Assembly (NCBI GenBank): GCA_030267565.1
Contig: BRXU01000001.1
Coordinates: forward strand, 5,890,001 to 5,954,000
Reading direction: 5' to 3'
Length of the DNA stretch: 64,000 bases
Source: Pleodorina starrii
Taxonomy: Eukaryota; Chlorophyta; Chlorophyceae; Chlamydomonadales; Volvocaceae
Part shown: piece after piece, positions 23,601 to 34,928 of the stretch
Layout: every line of letters starts with the position of its first letter
Position numbering within the stretch: position 1 is the stretch's first letter
Translations under genes and position numbers: made by a program
Notes under the pieces: generated by a model
The model's input: only the letters and a program-made list of their open reading frames with translations
Told to the model about the DNA's origin: nothing
Databases searched by the model: none

Positions 23601-26600
23601 ATCTGACCCCCGAGGAGCGGACTCACTTTGCCGGCGCATGGGCCGAGATGGAGTCTGTGTTGGGTCGTAGCTCGTTCCACCGGGTGTTTGACCACATGCG
23701 GGAGCTGGCGGCGGTGAGCGACCCGCGGGTCGGACAGACCTCGGTGCTCGAGTACTTCACACGTCGCGTCGACGACCCGGCCGCCGTGAAGCAGGTGCGG
23801 GGCAGGGCATTTACTTTATTTGCTTCCCCGTGCCCCGTGCCCCCCCTCTCGTTGCTTCGGTTCGTCTCGCTTACCCCCATCCCTCCCCTCCCCATCTCTC
23901 CCTCCCTCCCCTCCCTCCCTCATCCGCAGGTCCTTCAAGTCGCTCTCGACTACGCCCGACTGCTGCTGCAGCTGCGCCAGGCTTCCTGGGCCACACCCGA
24001 GCTGGCGGCGCTGCTGGCGGAGACACCTGCCGTACAGCATGTGGACGAGCCAGCTCGCAGCGAGGCCGTACAGGTGGTGGCTCTGGAGCAGACCGCAGCG
24101 CGAGTCCTGGCGTCGGAGGACGTGGGGCGACATGAGCAGCACAGCCTGTGGCAGAATCAGGATGGCGGTGTAGCCTTACCGGCGGCGGCGGCGGCTGTGC
24201 TGAGGGCCGATGTCGAGGCCGCTGCTAACTCACTGCCCGAGACGGTGGCGGAGTCAGCAGTGGAGGTGGAGGAGGAGGGCGGCGCGCTGGTGTTCCGATT
24301 CGACGACCCGCCCGCTCCCGCTCCGATTACAGCCGCTGCCGACGCCGATGGCGACGAGTTGCTCGTCCAGCCGGCCGAGCCTGCTCCTCTCGCCTCGCTT
24401 GAGGTCGGCCAGATTATTACCCGAGGACCCGAGGGCCTGGACGCGGCCGCGGAAGTGCACCCGGTGGCTGAGGCAGCCGCGGGGCCACAGGGTTCAGAGG
24501 CGTGGCCCGAGCTCGACCCGGCGGCTGCGGTGGCTATGGAGTTGTCCATGTCGGCGGCCGCTGCGGTGCCCCAGGTCGACCAACAGGAGCAGCGGGAGGA
24601 CGTCGGCTCGGCCGCTTCCCCTGCCCACGAGGATGTGCAGCAGCTGGAGACATCCGTCCTGCAGGCCGCCGCCAGCGCCGCCGCCGCCCTGGAGGAGCTC
24701 CGGACGGAGCTGCGGGAGCAGGCACAGCAGCTGCTACAGGGAGGGCAGCAGCAGAGCGACGGCCTGGAGCTTCAGGCTGAGGAGGATGGCGCCGTTCTGG
24801 CGGTGGTGGTGGCGGAGCAGGAGGGGCAGCAGCCGCAGCAGTCGCAGCCGCAGGACCCGGCGGCGGAGCTGCAGCGGCAGGCGGCGTTGCTTGCGGAGTT
24901 GGATGCGCGCAGTCGCCACCTGAACCTGTTTTCCGACGAGGCCTGGCTGCCGCCCCTGCTCGAGTTCTTCTACCAGACGGATGACCTGCAGGCGCGCGCC
25001 GCGTTCATGAAGGTGCGGCTGTGGGCACATGCGCGCGCATGGAGCCACCTGGTGCATCTGCGGGCGAGGGAGGGAGGGGGGGCGAAGAACTGAAGAAGAA
25101 GAATCATTCCTTGAGTGCGCCCGCGTCTGCTTGTGCCCTGCAGTGGACCTCTGGACGTCGCACCTGAGCTCACCCAATAGAGCAATAGGCAGTGGGCATT
25201 CTCCTAGGCTATTCGTACTTCTCTGTCGTTGAGGAATTAGTTCGTTGGTGATTGGTGGCGGTTGTCGCTGCAGGGGGCGGAGGCGCTGCAGTTGCTGTTG
25301 GAGCTCCAGGGTGACCCGGCGGCCAAGGCGGCTCGCTGGGGGGTGGTGGCGGGAGCGCTGCTGCAGCGGCCCTTCCGGCCCGAGGCGGTGCTGGCGGCGC
25401 TGCGACTGACGGAGCCGGAGCGCCAGGCGTTCAGGTGGGGGTGTGGCGCGAATGTGCCTGCAAGGGAGGGTGCTCTTTCGCCCCCCAATAAGTGCCGCCA
25501 CAACACGCGGTTGATGCTGCTTCCGGCCGCTTCCGGCCGGCTTATCTCGCCTCGTAAACCCTCACTTACCTACCCTGCAAAGCAAAGATCTCTCGCGCCG
25601 CAAACGTGCCGCGCAGGGCCCGCCTGGACTCGAAGGATCTGTACGGCACTGCGGATCAGCGCACGCTGCGGCATCTGCTCGTCAGGTACGGCAACGGCTT
25701 GGTTGTCGAGTGCGCGTCTCGGCCCTCGGAAGTTTTTCGCAAAGCTACGCTGGTCACGTGCTTCACCGCCCTCGCGTTATCGTTCCGTTCCCCGAGCCCC
25801 TTCCAAGTTCCAGCCCCCAAAGCACGCTGCATTACACTCCCCCACTGATGTGCCGTTCCAAGGGCTCCGACCTGTGCACACATGCTGCTGCGGATAACCC
25901 CCCGCAGGTGCGAGCCCCCTTCGGTGTCCCGCTCGCTGGCGGGTCTGGGGGGCCTGCTGGTGGAGAGGGTCGTACCTCAGAGCGCCCCGGAGGTGGGTCG
26001 GACCGCGACTGAACTTGGGCCGGGCCCGGGACCCTGAGAGGCAGCGGGTGGCGAGCAGGGGCGCGCATGTTTTGGTGCGGGGGTTCAATGGCGCATTCAG
26101 AGAGTGGGTGGCCACTGGCCAGTGGGTGGCTCTTTTGCTCCGAAGAAGGGCTCTCACCGGTGCACCAACTTTGTCGGCGATGAAGTCCCACGGCCGTTTG
26201 CCCATGAGGCTAGGGCGCCGAGCCGGGGCCGGGGCCAGGCATTTCTTCCAAGACTTATCTTCTTCCCCCACCTGCTCCTCCTCCTCCTCCTCCTCCTCCT
26301 CTTCCTTCCCCGCTCCTCACTCCTCAGGGCTCCACTTGGCGCAAGACGCGCATCTCCTCGCCTTGCGACCCCCAGTCCGCCTGGCCCGACCTCTGGTTCA
26401 GCGCCACCCCATCCGCGGCCGCCGCCGCTGAGCCGGCCACCGCGTCGCACTCCTCGCCTGAGCAGCTGCTGGAGCCCTCCCCCACCGATGCCGCTCCGAC
26501 TTCTCCTTCGTCTTCTTCTTCTTCGTCTTCGTCTTACGAGGTCAAGTACTGGTACGAGGTGCAGCGGCTCAACTGGCACGGTAAGCTGGGCAACCTGGTG

Positions 26601-26825
26601 CTGCTGCCCGCTACAGCCGCTGGAGCTGCGTCGGCTACATCCGACTATGACTCCAAGGCGGCGGTGTGGCGGCAGGCGGGTGTGGTGGCGCGACTGCCGG
26701 GCTTCACCGGGCCGCTGGTGGACGAGCGCGGGCGGTACGGCAGGTTTCGGTTTTGCTATGACGAGTGCCGCCAGCGCCACGCAGGTGGGTCATGTCTCAT
26801 GTGTGGAGGGAGGGAGGGGACGTGA
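20626..26825 (+). CDS. GmrSD-like DUF262/DUF1524 protein, 12-13 exons
   Basis: Exons: 20626-20910, 21135-21239, 21532-21624, 21935-22089, 22421-22700, 22915-23064, 23600-23794, 23930-25012, 25274-25434, 25617-25685, 25908-25992, 26328 to a stop at 26825. Alternatively exon 12 ends at 26784 and joins 27159-27175, ending in a TGTAA. About 1,050 residues. DUF262 hallmarks: PTYQRPYAW, then IDGQQRLTSL, then FSTLNGRGMDLS. DUF1524 hallmarks: the LLVERVVPQ strand and WHGKLGNLVLL, with a downstream Lys. In bacteria this architecture is the type IV, modified-DNA-dependent restriction enzyme GmrSD. Exon 8 inserts about 290 acidic, Gln/Ala-rich residues. The first ~40 residues are rich in Arg and Ser with no acidic residue, like an organelle transit peptide. 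The His expected in the HxxP motif is Arg here, so nuclease activity is doubtful. Intron 1 appears to use a GC donor. Confidence 0.8.
23101..23305. repeat. Long foldback inside a DUF262-gene intron
   Basis: Positions 23101-23180 and 23226-23305 are inverted copies that differ at about 2 of 80 positions and are separated by 45 bases. They lie in the intron between exons 6 and 7, so the pre-mRNA can form an almost perfect 80-bp hairpin, with one difference being a G-U pair. Length and perfection resemble long algal small-RNA precursors or a recent foldback element. Confidence 0.9.
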
Positions 26826-29188
26826 CCCACGGGTCGGTTTGTGGGCAGGAGCAGGTAGCACTGTCCTGGTCCCCTTGCCGGAACCCCCCTGCAAATCTGA
26901 AGGTTTTCTGAGTGCAACGCTAGAAAACCAAGGTTTTCTGTGAACTCAGAGGAGTTGTGCCCTCATAAGGGCGTTGGTACGGCACATGGTGCCAGTTAAG
27001 GTGTCCGCGAAGGCGTGGAGGAGTGATTTTCGGGTTTTGTAGCTACATAGGGTGGTTGCTGCGAGGCTGTGGGCATTAAGGCCTTAGCGATAGCTTTCGC
27101 GGTAGCCGGCCCTCACCCGGCCTACCTACCGAATAAGGACGGCTTTTATTGCTTGCAGGTACCCTTTGTGTGTAACGAACGATGATTTCTCATGAAAACG
27201 CCGGTTTGGTGCTCTCGAACACTCTGTCAGTGGAGTCATGGCCGCCGTCGTTCACCCACCCGGAATGTCCCCCCGTCCGCTGCATTTGCTCGCTACCGCA
27301 GACATGCTCGAGTTTCTGGTTGCGGAGTTTGAGCTCTAGGTCGTCGTCGCCAGGTTCGAACAACAGCAGGGACTGTAGCAGCAGCAGCAGCGGTCGGATA
27401 CTGACCACAGTTGGCATTTCCCGATCTGCCGAGTGGGTCATCTGGGGCACTGGGCGAATCTCGTGACCCCCGTCTGGACGTGACCGCGGCCGGCGTGGCA
27501 GCTCGCCAGGCTTACCGGACTGTGCAGAGCTCGCTGTGCGCCAGTTGTCCAAGTGGGAGGCGAAGCCGTGGGGTTTTTGTAGCTGGAGCAGCGCTGGCGT
27601 GCGTGTATGACCATAACAGCTCGGGGGGTTGCGGGCGCCGACGCGATCGGGCGGCGGGAGCCCACCCCTACGCCGTACCTGCGCCCACGCCGTATATGTG
27701 CCTACCATAAATCCTGCTCGTAAATGTGTAATGATATGCAATGCGTACTGCCCGAGTGCTAGCTTGCGATGGGATGGTGACGTTTTGCCAGGCAGGGCTT
27801 GCGCGTGTGATGCGATGACGAACATTATTGCAGGAGAGCGTGTTCCGCGCGTGATGTTGGGGAAGTCCCTACGAAGCACGTCCTACGAAGGCTTCTGCCC
27901 GGTGCGAACCTTCCTCCGCTGTTGTACCGTTTATTACTTTCCAGGCGGGTTGAAGTTTATCGCACGGCGCATTTTTGAGGGGCCATGGAGGATCAGTGAG
28001 TGTGCTCCTAATGGAGTAAGCGTGCTGTATATCTTCCCTCGTTACCACTACTGGCAGATTCGTTGGGGTCGTTTGCTAGCTGCGCGCAGCGAAGTACTAG
28101 CGTTGCAACATGTTTGCAAGGTCTGGTCGAAGGAGAGCGCGGCTGTTGCGGGAGCGGTACCAGAGCGCGTGTGAGGAAGTAGGATTGCGGCTGCTTGCAA
28201 GGGTGTAACGATTGGTTGGGAACGGCGAGCGTTATTTGTAGATTTCATTGCTCCAGCAATGACGATGGCGGTGGTTTGCATGCGGGTGGCGATTAGCGTG
28301 GGGCACCGCCTCGATTGCCCTGGAGGGAGACTCTGAGCGCTGGCACCCCGACACTGCTGGGTTTGAACCACTGCGCCAATTAACACACATATCGGTGACC
28401 TCCCGCCTTTCTCGTCCGCAATGCACTCGCGTGATGGGTCGCTCGCTGGCAAGAAACGTGTGTACACCCAACAATTTCAACCCCGCGTCCAGTTCGACAC
28501 AGCCCCAAAACACACGCCCCACCATGTCACCCAAATCCAGGCATATCCCAGGATTTAGAGCCCTCTCTCTCAACAGCGACTCGTATCCCACACCCCATGC
28601 TGACGCAGCTTTCTTCCTTCCATACCTCACCCGTTTCGTTGTCACTCTTCACCCGCCTCGGGTCTTGGTACCCTCACGTCACCCCCGGGTCATCAAAGCC
28701 CCGCCGCCCTCGTCGTCCCATCTGGGCGTATCACCTCTGGCTGGACAACCGCAGCTAAGCTTCAGTGGATGGCGGCTGCCGACGTGGCTGCGACGGACAG
28801 ACAGCGGCCCACAGCACCCCATGACGTCCCTCCCCGAACAGCTCAATACCCTTCTCCCCACACCCTTCGTGATCACAACATTGTCAACAACGACATAACA
28901 CGCTTTCTTTTGCCAACGACGTCCAAGCAGCGACGCTAACCACTCTGCCGCTCGAGAGCCGCGAAGACCAAGGCGGCTTCGCAAAAGGCGGCCCTCCGGC
29001 GCTGTCCCCGTCAAAAGAAGCACCACCCCCAGCGTCCAGACATCTTCTCAGTTTGAGCGGCGCTTGCACCCGCCCCGCACTCCGCCGCCGCCGCTTGTTC
29101 TCCTCTCTGCACACGCACACGCGCTCACGCTGTTGCTCTCCATGCTGCCCTTGCGCTCGCTCTTGCTCTTGCTCGCTGCTCGCTCGCC
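26826..29188. other. Spacer between convergent DUF262 and TrpE genes
   Basis: No gene was recognised. It contains the possible last DUF262 exon with a TGTAA signal at 27171-27175, and paired GGTTTTCT/AGAAAACC repeats at 26895-26940. A tRNA-like promoter element near 28370 is listed separately. Confidence 0.5.
28250..28380 (-). mobile_element. Possible tRNA-related SINE fragment
   Basis: On the minus strand a perfect Pol III A-box (TGGCGCAGTGG, 28378-28368) is followed by GTTCAAACCCAGCAG and, about 30 bases later, a degraded B-box-like sequence. This resembles the head of a tRNA-derived SINE. No tail or target duplication was established and it does not fold as an intact tRNA. Confidence 0.25.
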
Positions 29189-32100
29189 TCACGCCGCCCT
29201 CCGGCCGTCCTGCACAAACGCCTGCTCCGCCAGGTCCACCGCCCTCCCCAGCGCCGCCGCCTTGTTCACCGTCTCCTCGTACTCGGCCTCGGGGCGGCTG
29301 TCAGCGACGATGCCCGCGCCGGCCTGCGGGATTGGGGGGTGATATTGGGCGGGAGGGGGGTTGCATGGCAGCGTGTGGACAGGGGAGAGGACCCTCTGCG
29401 CAGTCCACCCAACGGCGTACCCAGCCGACACGACAAACGGGTCGAGCGGCCGCACCTCACCCCACCTCACCCTACCCCAGACCACCACCCCCACCACCAC
29501 CACCAGCTGCTGCGAAGAAGGATCGGGGCTGGGCCACAAGCAGCACAGCAACGCAGTACGGAAGCGGAGCATCTCCGCCCTCCTCAAAGGGGACAGTCAC
29601 AGGGCGGACAGTCGCGGAGGAAACGTACGCAGCCCCGAACTGACCCACAAACCCAGGTCAGCCACCAGACAGGTCCCATCAGCCCAAACCCACACATGAA
29701 CACGCAAACACACACGAACGCCCCCGAGCCCCCACCCCGCCCCGGCCCCCACCTGAATGTGCACGCTCCACTCGCGGCGCGGCGGGGCGCCGGGAGCTGC
29801 GGGCGCGTCGTACTTGTACAGCGTGTCGGCGCACGAGTCGGGGATGACCATGGTGCGCAGACCCAGGGCCATGTCCATGGCCCCCGTGAAGGACACGTGG
29901 CCGATACCTCCGCCGTACGGCCCCCGCCTGTTGACCTCCAGCTCGTCAATGATCTGCATCGCGCGGACCTGGACACCACATCACACCACCACATCACACC
30001 AGACCACATCACACCAGGTTAAGGACCAGGACAAGGGGGACAAGGGGGACAGGACGGGTGAGACGAAAGCAGGGAGGGAGGGAGGGTGAGACGAATGCAG
30101 TTGTGGACCCCCTCCGTCCGTCCGTCCGTCCTTCGAGAGCTGAATCAACCGCATCCACCCACCCACCCACCCACCCACCCACCCACCCACCCACCCACCC
30201 ACCCACCCACCCACCCACCCACCCACCCACCCACCCACCCACCCACCCACCCACCCACCCACCCACCAGTGGCAAACAGTGCTCGGAGGGGCACCCAAGA
30301 CATCCGCAGACAAGAGACAACCCCTCCCCTGCGCCGCCCCGCCCCGCCCCGCCCGCACGAGCCCCGCCCCGCCCGGCCCCACCGACCTTGGGCGCTCCGC
30401 TGACGGTTCCCGCCGGCAGCGCCGCCCTCAGCGCATCCCATGCGTCCAGTTGCGGCAGCAGCTCCCCGGTCACCGTGGAGCTGATGTGCATCACGTGGCT
30501 GTACCGCTCAACCTCCATCAGCTTGCGAACCACAACACTGCCGGATACAGACACCTGGGCGGGCGGGGAAACGGAAAAAGGAGCGGCGCGACAAACAGAT
30601 CGTGAAACACATCAAAGTGTACTGTTATTCAAACTCCCCAACTCGGTTGCCCAGCTCGGTGTGAATCGGTGTTGTGTGCCGTCGGTGTTACGCGGTCCGT
30701 CGACCAACGCCCTCCGCCCGCTTCAGTCCTCTCCGCTCCTCTCCTCCAGGACACCCAAGGGGAGGCTGCTGCCCCCGGTCTTCCGCCCTCCTCCTGCTTA
30801 GCCCTGAGCTCCCTCAGACCCTCAAGCCCTCACCCCACCCACTGGACTCATCCCCCCCCTCCACGCACCCCACCCCACCCCGCCCTCCTCCCACCCCTCA
30901 CCTTGCCCACGTCGTTCCTGCCCAGGTCCACCAGCATGACGTGCTCCGCAATCTCCTTCTGGTCGGCAAGCAGGTCGGCCTGGCAACAGAGGAGGGGAGG
31001 GCGACAGGGTGCGGGTAAGGGGGGGGAGGGGTTACAACCCGGGGGCCCGAGAGGGTGAGCAGACGGTGGTATGTTGTTTGTGAGCGCAGCACGAACAAAG
31101 CAAACGAAGGCGAAAAGAGCGACACGGCACGCCGCGAGGTGGTCACCACCATTAGCCCCGCCCTCCGTGCAGACCCCTGCTCCCTCCCCCACCAGGCCGC
31201 GCTCCCCATTCCCGGCCCTTCCAAAGGCCCGCACCTCCAAAGCCCCCTCCCACTTCCCCCCATTCCCTCGCCCCATCGCCCTCTTCCGCCGCACCTCCAG
31301 CGCCTTGTCCGACTCCCCGTCCTTGCCTCGCGGTCGGGTTCCCGCCAGCGGCCTGTTGGTGACCACCCGGCTGTTGTCCACCCGGCACAAGATCTCGGGC
31401 GAGCTGCTCACGATGTGGCAGCCGCGGGACTGGAACGAATAGGGGCGGGGGGTGGGGGGCGGGGTTGAGAGAAACAGTGCGAAGGGCGAGCAAGGCAGCG
31501 GCCGCCCGGGCCAGGTCACATGCAGCGCACGGTCTCCGAACCTCAGCCCAACAGACAGTGCATTGCCGCAACCCCTTCGTTCCCCGGCCAACATCACCTC
31601 GTTCGCTCTTCCCCCGCCCACCGATCCAAGCCTCCCTCACCCCAGCCTAACCCCCTCCCCTTCTCTCCCCACCCTCCATCCCCCGCCTCTCCTCCCTCCC
31701 GTCACCCCCCCACCTGCATGTAGACCATGTAGGGCGAGGGGTTGACCACCCTCAGCGCCCGATAGATCTCCAGGGGGGTGGCGAAGGTGCGCCTCTCGAA
31801 GCGCTGCGACAACACCAGCTGGAAGATGTCACCCGCCTGGATGTGCTCCTTGGTGGCGGCAACAGCGTCCATGAACTCCTGGGAGGGGAGGGGAGGGGAG
31901 GGGAGGGGAGGGGAGAAGAGGGGAGGAGAGGGAGGTTGAGGGCAGGACGGGGGGGGGCGAAGGGGGAGTGGGGAGTGGGAGCGGTTGCGTGTGCCGGAGC
32001 GGGACGGGGCGGACAGGAGTAGCCCCCACCCCCCCACTTCCGCAAGCCCTGCGGGTCCCGCAACCGTACTTCCCAGGTCGCCAGCTGCCCTCCGGTTCCC

Positions 32101-34928
32101 GGGAACAGCAGCAGTAGGGCAACCGCGGGCATGGCGAGATGGTGCAGTGCAGCGCGCACCACCGACTGCACTGCACCGCACCGCTCCGTTGTGGATGCCC
32201 CACACATACGTCCTTGGCGGACTCTCCGCTACCCGGCTGCCCGGCTCCAAGCCCCCAGGACCCTCAAGACCGGCTTCCCCCACCGGCCCCACGCCGACCA
32301 GCCAGCCAGCCAGCTGCCCCGCCCCGCCCCGCCGGACACCTGTTTAGTCATGTTGGAGTTGGAGGGGAGCGCGGGCCGCTTGTTGAGGTCCAGAGAGATG
32401 GCCCCCGGAGTCAGGGAGGCGGCGGGGGGGATGCAGGAGAGGCGGGCGGCCAGACGGGCCAGGCGGGCGGAGCCGGCGTCGTAGGCGGCACGGAGGGCCT
32501 CAGGGCTGGAAGCGACCTGCGGCGGGTGGGCGGGTGGGTGGGTGGGTGGGTCGGAGGGCGGGTCGTGGAGGCGATTGAGCGAGGGGGGAGTTGTTCTCTT
32601 CCCTTCCCTTCAAAAAATTGGGTTGTAGGGTTGTTTGGAAAGAGATGGGTTTGAGGCGGGCGGGATGGAAGCTCTTGATCCCCCCCCGAGCCCTCCTCCC
32701 CAAACCCCCAAGTCCCCAGCCCCCCGCCCTAGTCCCCAGTCCCCCCCAGTCCCCACCTGCTCCGAAACCGGCACCCAGGCGATGGGATACAGGATCTTGG
32801 TGGCCTGGTCGAACACCACCACATCGTAGTACAGGGCCAGGTGCATGTCGGGCAGCTGCCGGTCGTCTGGGGGGCGGCAAAGGGGGGACGAGAAGGGGGG
32901 GAGGGCGAGAAGGGGGGGGACAAGGGGGGCAAGAAGGGGGCGGGGCCGAGGGCAGGGGGATTGAGGGCGCGAGGCGCGAGGTTGGGGAACGGGGCACACG
33001 CGGGAAGGACATGCCGACGATGGACAAGCGGGTAAACGGGTGCGGGGGGCAGGCAGAGAGGTCGGATGCGATGGGGCGACGTGGAAGGTGCCCTCTTCCG
33101 CGCCCTTCCGCGACCCAACCCACACGCGGCCAGCTACCAGGTCGGTACCGGTATTGCCGACCAGTACCACATGCCCCAAGCGTGACCCGGTCCCGAGCGT
33201 GATCCGCGCTGCACCAAAAACCTCCAACGGCCCAGCACCCGCCACCCGCCCCACCCCGACCCAAAGGACGCACCGGCGGGCGCCGACTCGAAGGGCAGCT
33301 TGCTGCCGTACACGTAGCGCACGGTGTCGTACCCGGCGTACCCGACCCAGCCGCCGGTGAACACGTCCGGGATGCCGTCCACGCGGGCAGGGCGCCAGTT
33401 GCGGCTGAGGCTCTCCGGCAGCTGTGGATTAATACGACGGGTACGGCAGATGGACAATCAAGAACATTAAGAGTGCTTGAGGTCGCGTTACTCCAAAGAT
33501 ACGAGCGCTGCATGCCCCCGCTAGGGTTGTGACAGCCAAGTGGTGCACCCTCAGCGCAACGTGAGATCAGCAACATCGAGGTGCCGCCCTCCCGTAGCCT
33601 TTGTGTGTGTGCGTGTGTGTGGGGTGTCACGTCCTGAGTAGTGCAGTTGCGTTACACCCCCCAACTATTGCCAGCCTTCAGCCCTGCCCCGCTTGACCCC
33701 CTCACTCATGCGACCCTCTAGCAGCAGTCACCTGCACCGCCCAGCCCTGAGCCCTTCCCAGTTGCGGGCCGCCATCATCCCCGCCAGCCCTCCCCCGCCA
33801 GCCCCCCTTCCTTCTCTCAACACCCCCTCTCCCTTCCCCAGCTCCAGCCATTGACCGCTTCCCTCCTCTGGCCCCCTCCCCCGGCCCGTTCACCAGCCAA
33901 TCACCGCCCCATCCCTCTCTCCTTCTTCCCTCTCCCGTCCTTTCCTGTCCCCAAACTCCCTATCCCCTCCCCAACTCTCCGCCCCTCAGCCCCCCTCCCC
34001 CCCAACACGGGTCCATCCAAGTCACGTGCCTGCATGGGGTCGTCCATGTGTGTGACTGTCCTGCTGCCCGCCTCGTGGTCCAGCAGCACCACCCGGTCCC
34101 GAGTGGCCACCACCTCCAGGGCGGGGCACGAGCCCAGGAACGAGTAGCGGCCCTGCTGGTCGCCGTTCACAACGCTCTCCAGCAGGAAAGAGGGCAGCTC
34201 GCTGTCACCCTCGGGGACCAGGCAGCTGTGTGTGTATGTGTGTGTATGTAAGGGGGAGGCGGGGAGGGGGGCGGGGGGCATAGGCGATGGGAGGGCGGGA
34301 GGTCAGGTGATGGGAAGAGGAGAAAAGTGGACGAGGAGAGGACAGCCCAGGAGAGGAGGGTGGCATGGAAAAGGGGCGAGGGGGATGCGAATTCAGATGA
34401 GGAGGCCTGTAGCAAGGGATCAATGGCCGGACGGCTGGATACGGGGATGCGTGAAGCAACGCGGTGGGAGCGGATTCGGGTAGTTGCGCGGGACTTTGGG
34501 TGTGTGGTGGGCGACCAGCCCACGCCGGTGCCTCACATGCACTCGGCCTCCGTTGCCCAACCCCGTGTACCCCATGAAGCGGCGCCCTCCTATGTAACCC
34601 GGAATCCGAACTAACGAATTGATATTTCCAGTCTTATACCGAACAGTGAATTTGGGGAGTGACATGGGGTATCATTCCAGGGGCCGTTGTGGAGGGGGGG
34701 AGCTCGCGCGGCTCACCGGTAGGCGGACACGGGGGTGAGGTGGTCTGAAAAGATCCTCTGGCTCAGAGGCACCAGGTTTGCGCCGCTATGCACGGCCTCA
34801 AGGAACTTCTCAAAGCCCGCGTCATGGCTGCTGCCGTTGTGGCTGCTGATGCCAGCTGCTGTGGCCGTCGCCGCGGCATGATGAGCCGACGGGGTGCCTA
34901 CGCGGAACGCCAGTACGCCTGCCGTCAT
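29189..34928 (-). CDS. trpE: Anthranilate synthase component I (alpha subunit), 11 exons
   Basis: Catalyses chorismate plus ammonia (from the glutaminase partner) to anthranilate, the first committed step of tryptophan synthesis, in the plastid. Exons: 34928-34717, 34225-34030, 33421-33274, 32866-32757, 32516-32340, 31878-31714, 31429-31295, 30979-30902, 30554-30387, 29968-29753, 29323-29189; phases join to 579 residues. Residues ~85-88 are LLES followed by RYSFLG, the N-terminal tryptophan-feedback site. Catalytic-core motifs: [65 protein letters not shown] and a closing [12 protein letters not shown]. The first ~35 residues are Ala/His/Ser-rich and may be a short transit peptide; the ATG at 34928 is the first in frame after a stop, but an upstream exon is possible. 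Intron 2 seems to use a GC donor. Activity and feedback control are inferred from intact motifs. Confidence 0.9.
30155..30268. repeat. (ACCC)n tract in a TrpE intron
   Basis: About 28 tandem ACCC units lie in the intron between exons 9 and 10 of the anthranilate synthase gene. The transcribed RNA carries (GGGU)n, which can form G-quadruplexes. Confidence 0.95.
31882..31925. repeat. GGGGA-rich polypurine tract in a TrpE intron
   Basis: Roughly eight tandem GGGGA units with mirror symmetry lie immediately 5' (minus-strand sense) of exon 6. On the sense strand they form the pyrimidine-rich part of the 3' splice site. Confidence 0.8.

Noticed and set aside
30155..30268. Telomeric repeat
   Set aside because: The unit is a plain ACCC tetranucleotide, unlike the TTTTAGGG telomere repeat of these algae, and it lies inside a gene.
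30058..30801. 247-codon plus-strand frame with Pro-Pro-Thr-His repeats
   Set aside because: Produced by the (ACCC)n intron repeat of the antisense TrpE gene.
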